Assembly (NCBI GenBank): GCA_030651765.1 | Contig: JAUSBY010000011.1 | Span: forward strand, 248,001 to 312,000 | DNA: 64,000 nt | Direction: 5' to 3' | Source: Coriobacteriia bacterium | GTDB taxonomy: Bacteria; Actinomycetota; Coriobacteriia; Anaerosomatales; Anaerosomataceae | Shown here: one piece after another, positions 52,126 to 60,330 of the stretch | Layout of the letters: every line of letters starts with the position of its first letter | Numbering within the stretch: the stretch's first letter is position 1 | The notes under the pieces: generated by a model | Databases searched by the model: none | What the model was told of the DNA's origin: nothing | Seen by the model: only the letters and a program-made list of their open reading frames with translations | Made by a program: the position numbers and the translations under genes

Positions 52126-54105
52126 TCATCGGTCCGCGCCCACGCGATCGGCCGACGGTTCTCGCGTCGGTCCGGGTCGTGCTTGGCCCAGTAGCCGGAG
52201 TCCCTTGGGCAGGAGTTCCTCGCCCCGCCAGATGGGTGGCAGATCGATGTGGTGGACCTCACGCGCCTGCTGACGTGCGGCACGCACACTGCTCGCACGC
52301 TCCGGGTCGCCGAGTCCGAAGGCCCCGTCGACCGACAAGCGCGAGAGATCGGGTACGGGGAAGAGTGCCGCGTTCATCCCGCGGCGTATTACCAGCGCGC
52401 CGTCTACCTCAGGCGAGAGGCGGGCTATCTCGTCTGGCATGAGGACGGGTCGCGAAGTCAGCTTGTCGGAGCGCGAGGTCGTACGGCTCGCTCCTACGAG
52501 TCCTCCGCTATTGCGCTGGGACGACCCCCCGTCGCGCACCATGATCGTCTTCGTGCCAGTCAGGTCGCTGATGAGCCGGTGAGTCTTGCCCGAGGCGCTG
52601 GCCAGGTAGACGATCGCCGAGCAGTTGCCGCCGATGAGCGACGTGGCCTCCACGCGCCCCTCGGCATAGCGCTCGAGCTGCTCGATGCTCTGCACCACCA
52701 TGAGCAGCCGGATCCCGCGGCTCCGCGCCATCGTGAGCATGGAGACGAACTCCGGGATCTTGGGGATGTTGCCGAACTCCTCGAAGAGGATGTTCACCGG
52801 CACCGGGAGTCGTCCGCCGTGCGTGTTGGCGACCTTCACGAGCGCCTGGTAGAGCTGGCGCACGTAGATGGTGACCATGACGTTGTAGGCGTCGCGCTCG
52901 TCGGGCGTGATGATGAACACCGCCGACTTGCGCACGCCAACGTCGGCCAGGTTGTGCTCGGAGCGCGCGGTGAGTGCGGCCATGTTGCGGTTCGAGAAGA
53001 TCTTCAGCGCGTTGGCGGCCGTCGTGTACATGCTCGACGCCGTGTTGCCCGTGGCGAGGCTCGCGGCAAGGTAGGCGACCTTGGCCGGGTGTCGGTCGTC
53101 GAGACCCTCGATGATCTCTTTGAGCGGGTAGATCTGCTCCTGTCGCAGGCTGTCGGCGCGCACAGCGGTCCGCTCCTTGCCATACGTTCCGAGTGCTCGA
53201 TAAACGTTGAACATGTTGCGCGAGAGGGGATCGACGCCCTTGGGCTCGCTCGCGATCAGGAGGGCCGTGGCCGCGATGATCGCCTCTGCGCTGGCGTTCC
53301 AGAACGCCTCGTTGCCCCCATGGCCGCCGAGCTGCGCTGAGACGATCGTCTTGGCGAGCTCGTGGGCCATGTCTTCCGCATGCGCGATCTCGGCCGACCA
53401 GATCAAGTCGACGATCAGGTCGAGCGGCGACCACTGGACCGACCGGGAGGGATCTCGCAGGTCGATCGTGTCGACGCGGTAGCCCTTGGCCTCCAGGTGT
53501 TCGCAGGTGGACAGGTAGAGCTCGCCTTTGGGATCGGGGATCACCATCGACTCGCCGAGTTCGCCGAGCGCGTAGATGCTCGGGAGAACGATCCGGCGCG
53601 TCTTGCCCGAGCCGGTGGAGCCGATCACGAGCACGTGACCTTCGGAGCCGGAGAGGTAGTAGGTCTCCCTGCGGCCGCGCTCAGCTGGACGAGCGCCGAT
53701 GACGAAGCCAGAGACGCCGAGGGCCGGGGTCGTACCGGGCGACCAGGTGACCGCGGAGGTCTCGAGCGCCGCGGGGGTCATGAGGTTCGAGGTGCCATGC
53801 TCGCCGCGACCGGCGGTTCGCGGGATGCCGGCGACGACGCCGGTGCCGCTGGTGCGCGGGCGCATGAGGTGGCCGGAGATCCAGACCCACCAGGCCACGA
53901 TTGCTGTGATGAGGAGGAGGGAGAGGGCGAGGGTCGGCGGGCTGGTGATGGCGGACCACCAGCGTGCGAGGAGGGGGGTGTGCGCCCAGGTCGTGAACGG
54001 CGCGCTGAGGGCGGAGAGGGCTAGCGGGATGATGGCGGCGGCGAGGCACGCCACCGCGGCGGAGGACGCGACTCGCCAGATCTCGGGCTTCCGAGCCACG
54101 TGCAC
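52126..54105 (-). CDS. traG: type IV coupling protein VirD4/TraG
   Basis: 659 residues. Two N-terminal membrane helices (about 12-35 and 58-80), Walker A GSTGSGKT (162-169), and Walker B VNILFEEFGNIPKIPEF, plus the family-typical NTASSMYTTAANALKIFS. It receives the relaxase-DNA complex and pumps the strand into the channel. First gene of the leftward T4SS operon. Its promoter must lie in 54106-54280, shared divergently with the cargo gene at 54281. Confidence 0.95.
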   Translation of the reverse strand: MHVARKPEIWRVASSAAVACLAAAIIPLALSALSAPFTTWAHTPLLARWWSAITSPPTLALSLLLITAIVAWWVWISGHLMRPRTSGTGVVAGIPRTAGRGEHGTSNLMTPAALETSAVTWSPGTTPALGVSGFVIGARPAERGRRETYYLSGSEGHVLVIGSTGSGKTRRIVLPSIYALGELGESMVIPDPKGELYLSTCEHLEAKGYRVDTIDLRDPSRSVQWSPLDLIVDLIWSAEIAHAEDMAHELAKTIVSAQLGGHGGNEAFWNASAEAIIAATALLIASEPKGVDPLSRNMFNVYRALGTYGKERTAVRADSLRQEQIYPLKEIIEGLDDRHPAKVAYLAASLATGNTASSMYTTAANALKIFSNRNMAALTARSEHNLADVGVRKSAVFIITPDERDAYNVMVTIYVRQLYQALVKVANTHGGRLPVPVNILFEEFGNIPKIPEFVSMLTMARSRGIRLLMVVQSIEQLERYAEGRVEATSLIGGNCSAIVYLASASGKTHRLISDLTGTKTIMVRDGGSSQRNSGGLVGASRTTSRSDKLTSRPVLMPDEIARLSPEVDGALVIRRGMNAALFPVPDLSRLSVDGAFGLGDPERASSVRAARQQAREVHHIDLPPIWRGEELLPKGLRLLGQARPGPTREPSADRVGADR

Positions 54106-54197
54106 CTCCCGACCTCAGCGTCTTGTATTGGGCTGGGGTGGAAGCTAGCACAGGAGGCTGGCGGTCCCGGACTTTGTGCCCGAGAGGGGCCGGACTA

Positions 54198-54260
54198 GGA
54201 GACCGTGTCAGGCCTTTCGCATATGCTGTGGGGCAGGCTGCAGAATCCTCGTAAGGCAAT
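54198..54260 (+). promoter_or_regulatory. conserved upstream block, copy A
   Basis: GGAGACCG, then GGCCTTTCGCATATGCTGT and GGCAGGCTGCAGAATCC, ending GTAAGGCA. It matches copy B at 63156-63215 over almost the whole length and copy C at 20455 in the 3' half. TATGCT may be the -10. It lies just before the nuclease-like gene at 54281. Confidence 0.55.
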
Positions 54261-54280
54261 CCCTCGATGGTTGGCGGCAG

Positions 54281-55375
54281 ATGAAACGCTTTGCTCGCAG
54301 CGATCCTCGTTTCGACTTGATGCGCCTGCTCGATGGGATGGCTCGGCGTCACGGGGCGAGCATCCGCGATTCCGCCGCCCAGTCTGAGTTCCTCGACGAC
54401 ATAGCGAAGGCGCTCAATCTCGGCGCCGCCAGCGGGACACTGGTTCATGGGCTTCGGACGGAGGGCATGTTCGGGTTTGTCACAGCAGCGTTGGGTCGGT
54501 GTATCGCGGTCAAGTCCGAGGATGCGGGCGAGTTCTACTCGGCCAACCATGATCTCGTGATCCCCGACTACCGTCTCGTCACCAGTGCCGGTCAGAAGTT
54601 GCTGGTCGAGGTCAAGAACCATCACCCGAAGTCGGTCGATGGCGACTATCGGGTGAATTCTCGCTACATGCATGGCCTGTGCGAGTATTCCCGTGTGTTC
54701 GACACGGACTTGTACTTCGCCGTGTATTGGTCCCATTGGGGCGTCTGGACACTCATCAAGCCCTCGGTGTTTGAACCCGTCGGAGGGCGCTACGTTCTGA
54801 CGTTTGCGGAGGCGCTCAAGAACAGTCAGATGCAGATGCTTGGTGACGTCCTGCTCGGCACCACCCCGCCTCTGACGTTCCGGTTGATTGCAGACCCAGA
54901 GAAGGATCGTCGTGTGGATGAGTCGGGTCACGTTGGATTCACCATTGGCGCCGTTGAGATTCTTGCGGGCGGACACCTACTCACGAATGACCTGGAGCGC
55001 CGCATTGCATGGTTCCTAATGCTGTTCGGTGACTGGCAGACGGCGGAAATGCCTGCAGAGATCGTTGACGGTGAACTCATCGCGACAGCGATTGAACTGT
55101 GGCCAGAGGAGCGTTCCGACGATGGGCAGGACTTCGAGTTCATCGGCACGCTGAGCAAGATGCTCTCTCGGCAGTACGATTCGATGACGAGCGACGAATC
55201 CGGAGTCAGCCTGCTCACTCCCAAGGCGCAACCACATGATCTGGGTGTCCTCATCCCTGAGGATTTCAGAGGGGAGAACCTTCACCTTTGGCGGTTCGTC
55301 TTGAAGCCAGAGGAACTGGGGCAGCCAGGGTTGCCTAACGGTGGCATCGAGCGGGCGGAGCAAGCGGCAGAGTGA
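54281..55375 (+). CDS. PD-(D/E)xK-like nuclease candidate
   Basis: 364 residues from the ATG at 54281. The segment HDLVIPDYRLVTSAGQ followed by KLLVEVKNHHPK gives Asp then Glu-x-Lys after a strand, the catalytic layout of PD-(D/E)xK nucleases (about residues 85-115). The C-terminal 200 residues are mixed with no named domain. It is followed by a gene with an ideal ribosome site, so the two probably form an operon. Accessory defence nuclease is the leading idea; not a recognised system. Confidence 0.65.
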   Translation: MKRFARSDPRFDLMRLLDGMARRHGASIRDSAAQSEFLDDIAKALNLGAASGTLVHGLRTEGMFGFVTAALGRCIAVKSEDAGEFYSANHDLVIPDYRLVTSAGQKLLVEVKNHHPKSVDGDYRVNSRYMHGLCEYSRVFDTDLYFAVYWSHWGVWTLIKPSVFEPVGGRYVLTFAEALKNSQMQMLGDVLLGTTPPLTFRLIADPEKDRRVDESGHVGFTIGAVEILAGGHLLTNDLERRIAWFLMLFGDWQTAEMPAEIVDGELIATAIELWPEERSDDGQDFEFIGTLSKMLSRQYDSMTSDESGVSLLTPKAQPHDLGVLIPEDFRGENLHLWRFVLKPEELGQPGLPNGGIERAEQAAE

Positions 55376-55433
55376 TGTAAGGTGTGGGCCGTCGCAAATG
55401 CCAACCAGGTTGGGGACAGCTCAGGAGGCTGAA

Positions 55434-56492
55434 GTGCTACCCGGTCAGCACAGATGGGAACAACACCTTAAGTGCGCAGCTGAGAGCCGCGACCTCTTCG
55501 CCGACTACGGCGTAGCAACGACCTACATGGCACATCACATCGCCACGCATGTCGTGCCCCATACGGCGGAGAGTATGTGGTCCGGTCACTTCTTCCCCGC
55601 CACCGAGTCCCTGGCCGAGGCTGAAGTCTCCTACACGCTTGCGCTTTCGGGCTACTACAAGCAGTCGATGGCTAGCTTGCGGAGCTCATTGGAGCTCGGT
55701 CTGTTGTCCGTGTACTGGAATCTCTCTGATGATGGGCACTTGGTCATCAAGCGCTGGTTGCACTCGCGTCAGGACACCCCCCGTCCCAAGGAGATTTGGG
55801 AGCGATTGGCCGCGCATAAGGGCATCGCCACCTTCAGCCACGCACTTGACGTGCGGGGCCGGATTCAGAACCTGTTTGGTGAACTGAGTAACTACGTGCA
55901 TTCGCGTGGACGGTTGTATTCGAACGATCACTTCGAGCCCGAGCAGCCGTTCATCTCGTGCCGGCCGTCAGCCGGGATGATCCAACTCTGGGCGCAGACG
56001 TATCGCGAGGTGGTTTGGCTGATTCTGGCTTTGCATCTGGCCAAGTACCCAATTGGCACGGTGCGAGGCGACTGGAACGACAAGTTTGGAATCGACGTCC
56101 CGATGTTCGGTGGGCTCTCGGAAGCCGAGATCGACAGGGCCGAGGTCTTCCTTGGGCGCGAGGCATTCGCCGCGCTGCATCAAGCAGCAGAGACAGATCC
56201 ACACACGCTGGAGTTGTTGGCGTGGATCAACTCCCTTCCAAGTAAGACGGAAGAAGAGGTCGAGCAACAGATACTCGAGATGGACAAGTCAAACATCCAA
56301 CACGGCGGAGGGTTCGAAGCCTGGGAGGTTCAGGAGCGCAGACTGAACGCAGCAGTCTATCCGGATGGCGTTCCTGAGCGTGTCGAGGAACGCATTGCAG
56401 CCCTAAGGAAGTGGGCGGTCGAGAATGACTGTTTCGAGTCCCCGAGTAATCTGATGGAACATGTTCAGCGGAACGATGAGCCGTGTGCCTGA
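55434..56492 (+). CDS. unknown helical partner protein
   Basis: 352 residues from the GTG at 55434, placed 5 bases after AGGAGG; the ATG at 55398 has no such site. Mostly helical; GYYKQSMASLRSSLELGLLSVYW and FGELSNYVHSRGRLYSND recall HEPN-type helical bundles found in abortive-infection proteins, but no R-x4-6-H can be fixed with confidence. The stop codon lies inside the first attC-like repeat (56487). Confidence 0.6.
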   Translation: MLPGQHRWEQHLKCAAESRDLFADYGVATTYMAHHIATHVVPHTAESMWSGHFFPATESLAEAEVSYTLALSGYYKQSMASLRSSLELGLLSVYWNLSDDGHLVIKRWLHSRQDTPRPKEIWERLAAHKGIATFSHALDVRGRIQNLFGELSNYVHSRGRLYSNDHFEPEQPFISCRPSAGMIQLWAQTYREVVWLILALHLAKYPIGTVRGDWNDKFGIDVPMFGGLSEAEIDRAEVFLGREAFAALHQAAETDPHTLELLAWINSLPSKTEEEVEQQILEMDKSNIQHGGGFEAWEVQERRLNAAVYPDGVPERVEERIAALRKWAVENDCFESPSNLMEHVQRNDEPCA

Positions 56493-56572
56493 CAAGCCCT
56501 TCGCGCTGATGCGCCACGGTGTAGGCTACGAAGAGAGGGTTCTGCGCGCAGCTGAGGCGCCGGCTCTATACG
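56487..56572. repeat. attC-like repeat 1
   Basis: 86 bases that align with almost no gaps to 57101-57187. It starts GCCTGACAAGCCCTTCGCGC and contains CTGATGCG, then GCGCGCAGC and GGCGCC near the right end; the two halves form an imperfect inverted repeat. The left 7-mer resembles an integron RYYYAAC core box with one change; the right core box (CTATACG) is degenerate. Confidence 0.5.
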
Positions 56573-56657
56573 CACGAGTGCGCCCGCTGAAGTCAGACGT
56601 CGGTGCTACGCTCTAAATCGGTGCTTGTTTCAGCCAGCGCGAATCACGGAGGCGGAT

Positions 56658-57077
56658 ATGACCTACTACCTGTACGAGGACGATGTGCGGATCGACGAGT
56701 ATTCCGGCCACACTGTCCTGGACGTCCTGGAAGCGATTGCGGATTCGTGTGGGGTGGACGACGTCAAGGGGCCGTTTGCCGGGGATCTGACCATCTCGAA
56801 CGAGGACAGTTGGCAAGATCTTCTTGACATGTACCGTGAAGAGGAAGAGTCTGACTCGCTTGAGGCGTTCCTCCGCGATGCTGGCGTACCGGAGCACGTC
56901 CCGGATGGCCAGCTCGTCTTGTACCTCGCAGCCCATCCAATCAGCGGGCCGTTTCAGCGGGATGACCGCCCCCTTCATGTCCTGATACCAGAGAACCCGT
57001 CCGCTAGCGACATTCACAAGGTGCTCGATCGAGTGTTGCCCGATTTCGGCTATCGCATTCGAGAGGACTCGCATTAG
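56658..57077 (+). CDS. small acidic protein within a possible gene cassette
   Basis: 139 residues from the ATG at 56658 after GGAGG. Acidic (many Asp/Glu), with VDDVKGPFAGDLTISNEDSWQDLLDMYREEEE and a C-terminal alpha/beta part. No family recognised. It occupies exactly the space between the two attC-like repeats, with its own possible promoter (GCTACGCTCTAAAT near 56605), so it reads as a one-gene cassette. Acidic proteins of this type can be antitoxins or DNA mimics; that is speculation. Confidence 0.6.
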   Translation: MTYYLYEDDVRIDEYSGHTVLDVLEAIADSCGVDDVKGPFAGDLTISNEDSWQDLLDMYREEEESDSLEAFLRDAGVPEHVPDGQLVLYLAAHPISGPFQRDDRPLHVLIPENPSASDIHKVLDRVLPDFGYRIREDSH

Positions 57078-57100
57078 CGGGTCCCTCACAAGTCGCGGGC

Positions 57101-57187
57101 GTCTAGCAAGTGCTTCCAGCTGATGCGTCAGGCGTTATCGCGTGAAGCGAGGTCTTCGGCGCGCAGCCAAAGCGCCAGACGTTAGAC
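57101..57187. repeat. attC-like repeat 2
   Basis: 87 bases beginning GTCTAGC and ending GTTAGAC (a match to the GTTRRRY core). Inner arms GTGCTTCCAGCTGATGCG and GCGCGCAGCCAAAGCGCC form an imperfect inverted repeat in the L''/L' positions. Located 23 bases after the stop of the 139-residue ORF, where a cassette attC should be. Confidence 0.55.
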
Positions 57188-57266
57188 CCAGAGCAGTGCG
57201 GCACTGGGGTGTCACACCCCTAGTTGATGATGCTGGTGTGTCCAGGCGACTGAGGAGGGCCGAGTC

Positions 57267-58112
57267 ATTAGGGGTGGAGCTCACGTCTCGATTGGTGTCG
57301 TCTCAACCGCTGGCATCCTCTGGGGCCTGGGCGAGATCGGGGCCCACGTTGACCCGACCATCTATGGCATGGCCATTGGCGCCGCCGCAGCGGGCTCGCT
57401 CGCCCCGGATCTCGATCACCCGTTCTCGAAAGCTAGTTTCGGTATCCCAACCGCCCTACTCAGTTACGGCGGGGTCTTTCTGCTGGTCGCGGGGTTTCAG
57501 AGCCGATCGACGTCCCCGCAGATGCTTAACCTGTCGCTTCTGGGCGAGGGCTACTTCACAGCCGCACGCCTTGCTGTTGCAGTCGGCCTGATTCTCCTGA
57601 TCTCGTCGCTCCTTTTCGGACTGTTCTTTAGTCATCGTGGCCCCGTTCACTCGCTCGCTTTCGGCGCCGGCATGACTGCGGCATTCACGGTTGGGCTAGT
57701 GATTCTGGGGGCACCGTCGTGGCTGTGGGTCCCCTTTGCCTGGGGATGGATCGCTCATCTTCTCGCGGACGCGACCACCCCGCACGGCGTCCCATATCTA
57801 CTGTGGCCACTCGGCTCAGGTTTCGCTGAGGTACACATGCCTGCACCACGCACTGCGCCCGTTGCTTCGCAAGTGTCGAAAGCTCCGCACGTTCCCGCTG
57901 CACCACCGGTCGTTGCCACGCGACCCGACTCGCACCCGGTTGCTTCACGGCCGAATTGCCCTAGGTGCGGCATTCCCATGGTGCCTCGCACTGCTAAACG
58001 CGGCGCGCACGCAGGCCGCACCTTCTACGGTTGCGTCAACTTCCCGCGTTGTCGACAGACGCGTGCCATCGAACGGCCGGACGGTAGCCCCGTCGCGAGG
58101 AACCATGACTGA
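57267..58112 (+). CDS. YdjM/DUF457-like membrane hydrolase with C-terminal zinc ribbon
   Basis: About 281 residues. YdjM-type motifs: GGAHVSIG near the start, GSLAPDLDHPF, SHRGPVHSLAFG and GWIAHLLADATTPHGV, with His/Asp residues in four or five membrane helices, as in metal-dependent membrane hydrolases. The C-terminal 40 residues (CPRCGIPMVPRTAKRGAHAG, then FYGCVNFPRCRQT) are a topoisomerase-type zinc ribbon. The conserved N-terminal His lies upstream of the first ATG (57369). No ATG, GTG or TTG is in frame there; an ATT at 57267, 7 bases after GGAGGG, is the best start. Confidence 0.7.
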   Translation: MRGGAHVSIGVVSTAGILWGLGEIGAHVDPTIYGMAIGAAAAGSLAPDLDHPFSKASFGIPTALLSYGGVFLLVAGFQSRSTSPQMLNLSLLGEGYFTAARLAVAVGLILLISSLLFGLFFSHRGPVHSLAFGAGMTAAFTVGLVILGAPSWLWVPFAWGWIAHLLADATTPHGVPYLLWPLGSGFAEVHMPAPRTAPVASQVSKAPHVPAAPPVVATRPDSHPVASRPNCPRCGIPMVPRTAKRGAHAGRTFYGCVNFPRCRQTRAIERPDGSPVARNHD

Positions 58113-58287
58113 CGACAGACATCGTTTCAGACTCAAAGGGGAATTCGCTGAGAGGATTGTCCACGAACTTGCGGAAGCATCATTTTTCACGGACTGGTGC
58201 TATCGGAATCCCAAGCTAGCTGATGGCAAAGAGCTCTGCGATCTCCTCATTGAAACGCCCCGGGTTTGGCAGAGGCCCTCGCGTTGA
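58105..58287 (+). pseudogene. 5' fragment of a truncated accessory gene
   Basis: 60 residues, overlapping the previous stop. The reading FRLKGEFAERIVHELAEASFFTDWC followed by NPKLADGKELCDLLIETP resembles the start of large nuclease- or defence-related proteins that continue GKELCDLLVVF.... Here the similarity stops near 58255, and sequence related to an integrase tail begins at 58313. The gene is therefore probably cut by a deletion or insertion event. Confidence 0.55.
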
Positions 58288-58312
58288 GATTGCGCTCCGG
58301 ATTTGTTGTCCG

Positions 58313-58411
58313 ATTGAGTCTCCACCGCCCCAAAGCGCCACTGAACAGCTTGCCGATACTGTCGGCTGCGGCTCTTTGGGTGCGGCGATCGAACCAGCAG
58401 TAGGTGTCCAT
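58313..58411 (-). pseudogene. integrase C-terminal relic
   Basis: The minus strand reads MDTYCWFDRRTQRAAADSIG then KLFSGALGRWRLN. It matches residues 383-415 of the intact integrase (MDTYCWSDRATQRAAADSIG, DLFSGALG) at about four of five positions and includes the catalytic Tyr. Nothing recognisable of the upstream catalytic motifs remains. The plus-strand sequence 58412-58551 holds no convincing gene. Confidence 0.8.
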
Positions 58412-58551
58412 CGAAACCTGCCGCCGAGTGAGCTGGACAAGCTGATCTTCGGCCTAGAGACGCACCTGACGCTGGCCTGAGTCCTTCCCTTCGCAGCGGT
58501 GGACTGCGCGTAGAACTGAGACCCAGAGTGCCTCACCGTTAGACTTGCGAA

Positions 58552-60324
58552 TCAGTCGTATTCGTAGTCGATGCCAGCCAACAACGGCGTGGTTACGTAC
58601 TCATTGTGGCTCTTGGTGTAACGGCCGGACTCTGCAATCAAGTGGAGTTGCCGCTTCGCTCTCGAACAAACCACGAACAGAAGCTTCGATGCACGAGCAT
58701 CACCCAGCCCCTCCGGCTGGTTGATGATCTCCTTCCAGTGCGGGACGTAGCCCTTCAGCAGGCCGAAGGCTATGACCGTGTCATACTCCTCTCCTTTGAC
58801 GCTGTGGCAGGTACTGATTACAACTCCCGCCGGATGGCGGAACAACTTCCGGAAGTAGTCGGCGTCTCGGAAGGCGTCTTCGCCGAGCCGTGCCAAGGCG
58901 GTCTCAGCGTGTTCGAAGAACTCATCTTCGGCCACCCGCAGAAGATCGGCCTCAGTGATGTCCACGCTTATTCGGTCGAGGAACTGCGTGAACGCCGTCT
59001 TGAGATACTCGAGCCCGTCCAGTGAGTCGGATTCGAGCGAGTTCAGAATGCGCAGCAGCTGACGCGGAGTCTGAACGTCCTCGGGCAGGCGGCATGCATA
59101 GAGCTCCTGGAGTTCGCGACGTACTTCCCGGGCCCATCGACTTCGCGTCCGGTAAAGCGACGCCGACGGCTGGGTGAGAAGCAGCCGAGCGATCTTGAAC
59201 CACATGTTCTCTCGCTGTCCGTGAAGTGGGGAAAGTCCCGGGGCGTCAAAGTCCACATCCGGGAGTAATGCGGCCAGTGAGCGGCCCAGTACTCGGACGT
59301 GTTGCCACTGGGGAGCGAGAATGCATATCTCGTTCGGCGACACCCCTGCCGCCAGTGAGCGGTTGATGAGGTCGGCAATGACTGCCGGTAGATCTTCCTT
59401 GGCGATGCTCTTGTCTTGGAACGTGATCGCACCGGTCTCGTCCGCGTAGGGAGCCAAGGATCTGATTGGCCCACACGTGGGCCGCAGGTGCCGGTAGTAG
59501 TCAATCAATCTCTGGGTTGAACGATAGTTTCCGCTCAGCGCCAGAGGCGTGATTCTGTCCAATCCGAAGTCGACTGCGATCTCCTCAGGCGACTTGAGAA
59601 TCGCTCCAAGGGACTCATAAATGCATTGATCGGAGTCCCCCACGAAGAACAGCGTCGGCGTTGGCCGCGCCGCTCGAAAGATCGCTGCCATAATCGCGTA
59701 TTGCAGATCCTGAGTATCTTGAATCTCGTCGACACAGAAGAGTTCGATGATCTGGCCTATTGTCTCGGCGATCTCCTCGTTTTCGATCACGAGCTTGTAT
59801 GCGTAGTACAAGATCTCGTCGTAGTCGATCATCCCCTCGTCCCTTAGATGAGCAAAGTACTCCTCCGCGATAGCGTCGGCGCAAGGGTTCAAGTTCGCAC
59901 AAATCCCATCGCGGTTCCTGGTCGTGTTCACATCGAAGTAGAACTGCTCGCCGTGATTGGCCTTCAATGCATCCATGACCTTCTCGGAGTACCGCTCATC
60001 GGCGACCCGAAAGCCATATCGAAGTCGATCCTCGTATGGGGCATACGGACGAAGGATCCACTCAAGAGCGAAAGCGTGAATTGTGCCCGCCCATAGCGAG
60101 TCTTGCTCGACTCCAAGTGCATCGAGTCTGGAGCTGATCTCGTCAGTGGCCCTGTTCGTGAAGGTGAGGGCGACCACGCGACGCTTTGTCGAGCTGAGCT
60201 CGGCTAGGCCTTTGATCACTCTCGCCGTAAGAACCCGGGTCTTCCCGCTTCCGGGACACGCCGTGAGCAGAACGTGGCCATCCTGATCGAGTGCTCGCTG
60301 CTGCTCGGGATTCATCTGGAACAT
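58552..60324 (-). CDS. UvrD-like helicase, Gabija GajB-like
   Basis: 590 residues, superfamily I helicase. Q/Walker A region MNPEQQRALDQDGHVLLTAC then PGSGKT (24-29), VVALTFTNRATDEISSRL (motif Ia), FCVDEIQDTQDLQY (motif II), GDSDQCIYESLGA (III), and VVISTCHSVKGEEYDTVIAFGL (V). It starts 6 bases after the OLD-family gene. In Gabija, GajB works with GajA to sense and degrade phage DNA. It is longer than the roughly 500-residue GajB prototypes. Confidence 0.85.
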   Translation of the reverse strand: MFQMNPEQQRALDQDGHVLLTACPGSGKTRVLTARVIKGLAELSSTKRRVVALTFTNRATDEISSRLDALGVEQDSLWAGTIHAFALEWILRPYAPYEDRLRYGFRVADERYSEKVMDALKANHGEQFYFDVNTTRNRDGICANLNPCADAIAEEYFAHLRDEGMIDYDEILYYAYKLVIENEEIAETIGQIIELFCVDEIQDTQDLQYAIMAAIFRAARPTPTLFFVGDSDQCIYESLGAILKSPEEIAVDFGLDRITPLALSGNYRSTQRLIDYYRHLRPTCGPIRSLAPYADETGAITFQDKSIAKEDLPAVIADLINRSLAAGVSPNEICILAPQWQHVRVLGRSLAALLPDVDFDAPGLSPLHGQRENMWFKIARLLLTQPSASLYRTRSRWAREVRRELQELYACRLPEDVQTPRQLLRILNSLESDSLDGLEYLKTAFTQFLDRISVDITEADLLRVAEDEFFEHAETALARLGEDAFRDADYFRKLFRHPAGVVISTCHSVKGEEYDTVIAFGLLKGYVPHWKEIINQPEGLGDARASKLLFVVCSRAKRQLHLIAESGRYTKSHNEYVTTPLLAGIDYEYD

Positions 60325-60330
60325 CTGGAC

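Noticed and set aside
57142-57591. 149-residue ORF overlapping the YdjM-like gene
   Set aside because: It is in another frame of a gene with clear family motifs, and it overlaps the attC-like repeat.
58420-58545. A third attC-like site ending GTTAGAC at 58539, and a MazF-like tail (LPPSELDKLIFGLETHLTLA)
   Set aside because: The left half does not align with the other two repeats, and the 20-residue resemblance to a toxin C-terminus is too short to support.
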